From assembly GCA_025642075.2 (NCBI GenBank), contig JAODUO010000471.1, positions 70,001 through 134,000 of the forward strand: a DNA stretch of 64,000 nt. The letters run 5' to 3'. Within the stretch, counting starts at the first letter, position 1. Each line of letters begins with the position of its first letter. The position numbers and the translations under genes were made by a program. Below, one piece after another: positions 56,381 through 64,000 of this stretch. This stretch comes from Ridgeia piscesae. Its lineage: Eukaryota; Annelida; Polychaeta; Sabellida; Siboglinidae. A model generated the notes under the pieces. It searched no databases and was not told the DNA's origin. It saw only the letters and a list, made by a program, of their open reading frames with translations.

Positions 56381-57129
56381 TTACAACTACAATACTCCTA
56401 TAAAACTGCCATTGGTGCACTTGAAGTAGTCATTGAATCAGATATGGTATCAATAGAGAAAAATATATACCAACAGGGATATATACATGGTATGCTTGTA
56501 AATTCATTGATGAGCTGTCAGAATTAGGAATAACAAGGAATGTGTTGTCCATACTAACTGGTGAGCCATTGCAAACAGTAAATGTTTGTATCAAGAGATA
56601 TGTGTACATGTTCGATCACTAGAATACCCGTAAATTAAATCATCCCGTGTTCAAACACCAATGTATTCACAGTGATTAGGTGCACGTTTGACTTTTCTGT
56701 AATCTTCATGTTCAAGAATAACGTGCTATTATAAAGGCCTAAATATTGTGTGCCTAAAGTGGTTTAATTAGACACAGCTTATACCCAATTGTCCATGCAT
56801 TGGTACACCATGACCCTCAATAGTTTGGCATAACTCCAATTGACCTTACCAATTGTCCATGTTCTTGGCAAGATAAAGAGTAATATAATTTTAAAATGTG
56901 AGCATCATTGACATTGTCTAATAACTACTATAATAGTGCATGCATTAGTTTACAACCTCCTTGTACTTATTGATAGAATGTTGACTGGTAAGCATTAGTT
57001 TGCTAAATTATGTGTGTAAACGTTAGAATATAGTCAATTAATAACAAGGGGTGGCTTGTCACCTACAATATCAACAAACACCACGTGTTCAGAGTAAATT
57101 TTGTTTGGCACCAATTGTTATTTATGTCA

Positions 57130-57354
57130 ACAAAGTGCCCGGCTGCTACACCACAGTTTCAGCGGTTGCGTTTTACGACGTACCCACGACTCGAAATGGA
57201 CGAGCAATCGCGGTGTATGCTGGGAAATAATCATCTGCTCGTTCATTTGCTAGGGAAGAGGTAAAGAAGACGCCATTTTACCTGCCCAAGCGATTTAGTA
57301 GTGGTTGACCGTACGAAAAGAAATCACATACGCAAGGTCTGGCTACATTCACAG
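57130..57354 (+). promoter_or_regulatory. Promoter and probable 5' UTR exon of a plus-strand gene
   Basis: This CpG-rich island contrasts with its AT-rich surroundings. CGCGGTGTATGCTGGG at 57209-57224 is, inverted, CCCAGCATACACCGCG, a ZNF143/Staf site with one mismatch to its core. CGCCATTTTA at 57271 resembles a YY1 site. A strong donor (ACAG then GTAAGT) lies at 57354/57355. An ATG at 57196 opens a 22-codon frame that stops at 57264, so it would act as an upstream ORF or be unused. Coding exons must lie beyond the region I can interpret. Confidence 0.55.
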
Positions 57355-59970
57355 GTAAGTGAGCTGCAACCAGTTATCACCGAAGAACATATGTGTATAT
57401 AAATTACAAATTAATGTAAATAAAGTTTGGCTCAAGAGGTGTTTTCCAAGAGAAAAGTGGACAAGTACGAGTCAAGACGTACGCTGACAAGTCATTTGTG
57501 TCTCCCGGGGTCTGCGGTGTGCGATGTCTTCGCAGTTGAGATAAAAACGCATAGCCATACTGTAACACATTTTCTTATTGTCTGATGCACATACACATAA
57601 ATTAAGCGTAGTACTTTACGCAGCACGAATGTTGATCAGTGCGTTATTTTACACGTAACTCCCTGGTTTTACGTCAAGTTTCAGTTGTCAGTTTGGCTTC
57701 GTCGCGGTAGCAGGAAGGCCGGCCGCGACATTTGATATCATTGAACAGCGGCACGATGATTAATACAAACACACGGAAGTGGCCGATAAATCGAAACCGT
57801 GGTTATTACTGAAAAACATTTAATTAAGTTGAGAAGTTCACAACAAGCAAATTTGACTCAGGCAAAGAGTGTAGTGGGGCGTGGGTCTTGCCGGGGCATG
57901 ATTGTGGTAAGGCGGCGTGCAGTTATTTTTTGCACATGACAGTATAATTTTTTTATTACAGTGTATGGTCTTTGAATGGATAGAAGATCCAGTTTCTCGG
58001 TTGTTGATAGCATACATATCTTTAATTTATCATAACAATCTTTTTGTGGTCTGAATATCCGGGTCACCTCGTGTAGCCCAGACAGCTTACTTCAACAGGC
58101 GCAACATCTGCTGAAGAAAACTGAGTGAGGTGAGGCAGTTTAATATTTAGACCACAAAAACAAGTTAATTGAAACGTAAGTGGGTGTGCTAACAATGTAA
58201 GATCTTTTAAATTACTCTGAATTATAGCACAAAATCACATGAATATTGGATGGACTTTTTTAACTTATAAACAATTATTAGCAATGCCCACCTACTATTG
58301 CCAGTAGGTATGTTTTGTCACCCGATTTCAGTCATGTGCAGTGTTCTCCAAAATACTGGATTCTGCAACATATCATTTTCATTAATCAGAAACATTTTAT
58401 TACTGGCATGCAAACAAAACATAAGTTCTTTTTAATGAAATACATACAGTAGTCCTTAGATGAGGTCACACGCCAAATGGAAGCACCCGGTTTCTGCTGC
58501 GTTGTGTTCAAAATCACAGAATAGCAAAATGCAGACACACCATGGGCTGTTTGCTAAATTGTGAATAGTGACTTGAACTATTACAGTTGTTTACATAGCC
58601 TTCACCGAAATATGGTGTGCTGTGGTGACATGGTCTGCATCCACTATACAAATATTGATCAGTCAAAAACATTTTGAGGCAACCATGTTTTAATTTGAAA
58701 CAAGTAGGTTTGTAGCATGGTTGTATACATCCTTTGCTTACATTGTCCAATATATCTGAGTACAGATATATTTAATATGAGATCAAGTGATATATATAAT
58801 ATTGAGGCAGAAACTCAGACGGAAAAGATACTGAGCAGATGACACCGTTGCAATGCACCAGTTTTATTGTTACAGCAACCGATTCACTGTTGACATTTTT
58901 TATATGTCATGTTGCACTGGCATGCATGATGAACAGAATGGCATTTTTCTTGGCATGAGCGTTCTAATTAAAACATTTGTTATTTGCCAGTTAAATTGAA
59001 GAATATATTAATCACATGATAGGTAGGCTTCCGGTGAATGCATCATTGCCCTATTACTAGTACATTCATGAATGTGAAACCCAAATATGGCAACATTCCA
59101 GAATGAGGCAGTCATGAGACCTTAAATAAAGTGAAACACGTTTACTAACCACAACATGACCAGATGAGATCACCAGCAACATCAATTACTGGATACAAGG
59201 CTTTATCCAAGACATTTAGAGTACCCATTCATGCCTGCAATTTGAATCAGTACAAGTCCATTTAACATACATCAGCTATACATGTGGATTGTTAATTTAT
59301 GTATTTTTGGACATATAGTTGTGTGATGTTTATCCATGCAGTAGTTCCCAAGAATCCTACCCCAAGTACTTGCAGATTAGCGAAACAACCTATTATATAA
59401 TATCTGATATCAAGATAGGTCCCACATAAAATGTGGGTTGAAGACTGGATATATATATATATATATATATATATAAACATGTATACTTGGACTTGCCTGC
59501 TTTCCCTTCTGTGATAAAAACCTCCTTGAGTGTATGATGTCAAAAGTCTGGATGCTTGCAGAGGATACAGTCTGCCATCACTAAATGTTTCTGAAAATAT
59601 AGACAATTAGAGTGCGTACAGTAAAGTGGCCAGCCCTTCCATCCTGTAGGTAGTGAATACACCTTGATAATGATGGCATATAGATATAGATATAACATAG
59701 GAACAACAGCAATTACCTTTTAATTGCCCACAATTGTTTGCAAAAAAACTTGAAGACCCATGACATTGGGTATGACTTTCCCTCCCCCTGTATGCAATAG
59801 AGGAAGATGTCGTTTTTCTGAAAATTCGACAGACAAGTTAAATAACCCACCCTGAGAGTGAGAAGTGGTGTCTGACTCTGAGACAAACCTATTCACTTCC
59901 ATCCCTTTCTGCATTCCCTGAATTGCACTACATTTCTTTTCCATTCGTTGTCCCCAAATATTACATCTTC

Positions 59971-60052
59971 CATAGCTTTATGTCAAGACCCGTCATTTGG
60001 ACGGGGTAAAAACAAATATGGAAATATGGGTGGACGGGTAAAAAATGAAGGA
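59971..60052 (+). repeat. Dispersed hairpin repeat (GGACGGGT family), copy
   Basis: ATAGCTTTATGTCAAGACCC leads into GTCATTTGGACGGGGTAAAA and later ATATGGGTGGACGGGTAAA, matching the 61.7-kb and inverted 24.4-kb copies. Confidence 0.7.
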
Positions 60053-61692
60053 GCAAAAAAAGGTTTTCCAAAACCATAGATATTGTTAGTTATGCCTTGG
60101 AAATGAGTGTAAATGGTGTCACATGTTTGTAAACTGGTTTAACAGTTAACATCCATGTGTCCACCAAAACATGTGTGACTGGCAATAATTTTATCCTGCA
60201 TAAAGCCCCGATCTCTTCACAAATGACAGTCGTCAACCAAATGCAGATGGTCATTAAATAGAAAAATTAATTGATTTGATCAGGTTGTATTTTTTTAATA
60301 ATCAGCTGAACTGAACATAATTATAAAACTGTGAATAATATTTTTTTTAAACCACTTGTTCCACAGTACAAACACATTAAATAATATCTAAATGAAAATA
60401 TATAATAACAAAAAAATCTTTTTACATTTAGTAATACACATGTTATCCAGTGCATGGAAGAAAAAACTAAAATGGTACATTATCAATGCTTTAAAATGGT
60501 CATTATGATGTGCATAATTTATTAATTTAAAACATTGTACTGAAGTTCTTAATTATGCCAATAAAGTCAACCATCATTTTAACAGATTGTCTTGTGTCAT
60601 TAATAAAAAGTGCATGTCTTATTAGGTTGTACTATGCATTTTATGTTATCATTTTAGAGACCATTGGGCAACATATTCCATGTTGGTAGCTATTTTATAA
60701 ATACTACTGTCCACTTCACTCTCTCCAGTGTTGTTAAATATGTTAAAATAATATGAACTAATTTGTGAGAAAAGAAACCACCCAGTACTAATATCTTTAA
60801 TTGGTATTATTACTATTACAGGATTTTTTTAATTACCCAGATAGTTGGAAATGAATTTTCTTCCTGCAGATATGAGCCAATTGAATGACGAGTATATGAC
60901 TTTCTAATTGTGTCATATTAAATAAAATATTGGTGTACATACATGGTTTGAAATAATACATTGTTTAAAATTAGCTGTAATGTTCCATACCTATTAAAAA
61001 ACAATAATGGTCATCAGGAATATATTTTGTGCCAGGTGGGATTGCATTTTGAATGACAATTAGGAATTGACTGTGGACAGTGCATCTTAAATTATAAAGG
61101 TATCACTGACTGTGATTCACAACATTGCGTGCAAGACTGGTAATATGATTATTAGCTAAGAATAGGAAAACAGTAACTGCGTAGAGTCGCATATGCATGA
61201 CCACCGCCATAAAATCATTATGACCTGCAGCAAGTCACCTGTTAATGTGTGCTCCGTATGCAAGGTGGAGCAGCTAGACTCGTTATGAACAATTATGTGT
61301 TATTTCTAACGTGAACCATAATTAAGGTCAAAAGCAATATGAATGCTAATGTGTTGACCACAGCAACTGCAGTGAATGCATGTAAGATATTACATGGTAG
61401 GCCATGCCCTTTGTACATAATAGGTTTTGGCAGACAAGTCGTGGTTAAAAAGAAGCCGTACAGAAAGGTGGTATCACGTAAGAAATGGTGGACTCAACTT
61501 GTTCAAATGTCTGCAACTGTTGTGAGCACTGATAAATCGCTGCTGAGCTACTACACAGAATGTAACATTCAACACATTACAACGTACATTGGAAATATTG
61601 TTTTGGCGTGCTATGTAATATTATTTTGTCAGTTTGATATTTTGTTCTGACTGGTTTAGTATTGCATTTTGAGACAGTGGCCAGATGAGATG

Positions 61693-61777
61693 ATAGCTTT
61701 ATGCAGAGACCGTCCACTCGTCATTTGGACGGGTAAAACCTGTTCTGGACGGGTAGAAATATGGGTGCAATATAGCA
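61693..61777 (+). repeat. Dispersed hairpin repeat (GGACGGGT family), copy
   Basis: ATAGCTTTATGCAGAGACCG, then TCATTTGGACGGGTAAAACC, TTCTGGACGGGTAGAAATAT and GGGTG. It is the copy closest to a family consensus. Confidence 0.7.
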
Positions 61778-64000
61778 TGTTTTACAAATATTTTGGCTGA
61801 TCAAAAGATAAATCCTTTCCTCCAGTCTTGCCCATTGCAGCCCCAATATGTCATATATTTATATACTATGGCAACTAATGAAATTTAATATACCTCCTGG
61901 TGATTACATTGTTAGTTTGCTGTGGTGGATATAAATGTGTTCAAATTATAGAAAGACTTTCTTTAGCACAAACTGGCAGTCCTAATAGTTCCTTTTAAAA
62001 CCAAAAGAATCTCCATAAATCTTAAATGAAGGACCCAAATGTCAGAGACCAATCAATCACAGTGAATGGCCAACACACATAAATAATGTCGCGTTTATTC
62101 ATTGACTTGACTCGCTCTACGTTAACATAAATGCACCCAATTGAAAGATACTCATGGAGGCTTGTTTTGATACTAATGCATTATGTTAATATCAGGACGT
62201 AATCTCAGAGCATTATTTAATAAAGCCCCTCACTGTGCTACTTCGGACATTGTTTCATATGAGAGAAGGGGATTGACAACATAATCCTGCCTCTCCCTCT
62301 GTAAATTCTATTTTCAGCTACGGCACTAGCAGCACCAGGCGACATATATGACCAACATCTGCATTGTAAAATTCATGTGCACAGTCTACCGTATAATGCC
62401 CAATAAATGCCCAATGTGTCAATGCATGGCAGCATGGGCTACAGTCCAAATACATTGTGCTATTATTATATGATAAGGAGACCAGTTTAATTACGACCTG
62501 TAGTATATTATAATGATGCTATAGTTTGATGAGTTTGGCCATTGGCTTATTTCCTTGTACACATGGAGTGTGTAAAAATTAGTCTAGATTTGCTTTTGTA
62601 GTTTTCCACAAACAATTTTAATTTAGAAAAGTCTTCATAGTAATAATAATAATAGTATTTTGTAAATCTCTACTGATATTGATAGATATCATAGTATACC
62701 TTATATAGCTAAAGTAAATCCACAAATATATATACTGCTTGTGACTGTTTTTATTTTGCATCAGTGCAGATGTTGTGATTGTTTGCAATACAGAGACACA
62801 GCTGCTCAGACAGTAGTAGTGAATGTGTGTCACCTTGTGTGGGTGTCTTTTCTCAGATATGTTGTATCTGGCATGGTATTGATTTTGTGTTTGGTTTCCA
62901 ACTAAAGCCTGTCTGGGAAGCATTGACTGCCTTGGACGGACTCGGTAGGAAGTATATTTTTGCCACAAATGCTAGTTCATAAGCCATGTGTCGCACCTCT
63001 GTTAATCACAGGCCATTCATTTCTCAGAGCATTTAGCATCTTGCTGAAAACCGTAAGATTTCTCCAACCAACATGTTAGTCATAATGCTTTGGCTGACCT
63101 ACACGTGGTTGCACCATGGCAAAAGGCATAGTTTCACCATAGACTACTGAGATTGCTATGATGAATCAGTAGAAAGGTTATGTATGATGATTGCCTTCTG
63201 TGTTTTCCTGTAATCAAGACCTGAGCAGAATGGTAGATGGCCAACATTGAGGTTGCATCAAGAGGGAATTTGCAGTGATGCTAAATCATCAGCCCTGATG
63301 ATCAACAAACGATGAATAAAGTGACAAAATCACATGCATTTTGCAGTCCGACACACTGATCAATAGCAACTGTTTGACAATAATGATATCTGTTTTGCAA
63401 TGTCATTCGTCATCATGAGCTTCCATAGACAAGACATCCCGGCAGACTGGTTCTTATCTATCAGCAATATTCAGTATTATCTCTGCCTTAACCTGCCTTC
63501 GTAATACATATCAAACCACTCGTCCATGTAAGATAGTGAACTAGAGGTTTTATTGTTAGTAAACTGCCTTGTTATCACCAGAGGTACATCCACCCAAGCA
63601 AACATCGAGATGAACCTTGTTCTAATAGTCAACTAACTACATAGATGCAATTTTAAGAATTGTTTCAATGACACTAAAATCCTCATAGGAGTCATTCTTT
63701 GGGTGTGTTTTGTTACCATTTCACAAATGCAATGAACCCACAATGATACTTACAACTATAAAGACTAACTAGTCTTCTCAGAAGGCTATCACATTTATGG
63801 AAGTATATACAGGAATCTGATTATTGGAAAATCTTTAGAGGGTGGGTGATTATGAACACCTGACATCTGGGCCAAATTCCATGTTGTGTTTCTATGTAAA
63901 CATTGTGTTGATCTCAAGGATGTTGTTGTATCAATGTGGCCTGTGCTGGGTGACATTGTAGGGTAGCAGCTGCCAAAGATAACCTGCACTATGACATTCC

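Larger units (their letters stand above)
57360..64000. other. Intron-like sequence, no coding exon recognised
   Basis: AT-rich sequence with short open frames only; the longest plus-strand frame (61339-61650, 103 codons) has no recognisable motif. It probably represents the first intron of the gene whose 5' exon ends at 57354. It contains two dispersed hairpin repeats and a short TA tract. Confidence 0.5.

Overview
This is a eukaryotic, metazoan genomic window: intron-rich genes with GT-AG introns, AT-rich introns, very long micro- and minisatellites, a tRNA-derived SINE and small DNA-transposon remnants. The large tetranucleotide arrays, together with a C12orf4 homologue and a divergent NR1-like nuclear receptor, suggest a lophotrochozoan and most likely a mollusc; that placement is inference only.

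Layout. 0-13 kb: no convincing gene. It holds a cluster of CRE-like sites at the left edge, a foldback transposon-like element that may carry a captured exon (1269-2148), two 24-bp minisatellites (3.9-4.8 and 5.9-7.2 kb), and giant tetranucleotide arrays (7605-8038 and 10467-10836). 13.3-20.8 kb: a complete protein disulfide isomerase gene (P4HB/PDIA1 type, 11 exons, 509 aa, KEEL terminus) with a TATA box and an ER-stress-type element. 21.0-21.3 kb: a tRNA-derived SINE. 21.5-42.2 kb, minus strand: a complete 12-exon homologue of human C12orf4 (547 aa), tail-to-tail with PDI, with a 6.2-kb 56-bp minisatellite in its largest intron. 44.1-44.2 kb: a GC-richer promoter, probably divergent. 44.2-54.2 kb: a nuclear receptor gene (8 coding exons, 1089 aa; long A/B domain, DBD, long hinge, LBD). 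57.1-57.36 kb: a second promoter and probable 5' UTR exon of a plus-strand gene whose coding exons are not seen. 57.4-64 kb: intron-like sequence with no supported gene.

How the genes relate. PDI is an ER thiol oxidoreductase. The C12orf4 homologue is a conserved cytoplasmic protein of poorly known function. The receptor is a DNA-binding transcription factor. Nothing in the sequence ties them into one pathway; the shared promoter region at 44 kb is the only structural link.

Most unusual signal. In both the receptor and the C12orf4 homologue, introns contain decayed tandem copies of their own 3' splice acceptors plus the first bases of the adjoining exon. The clearest case is receptor intron 7, where about ten degenerate copies of the acceptor/exon-8 junction precede the functional one. 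Also notable are a 430-bp array able to fold into a long hairpin with periodic T-T mismatches, and several small hairpin-rich dispersed repeats, including one clean hAT-type MITE with an 8-bp target-site duplication.
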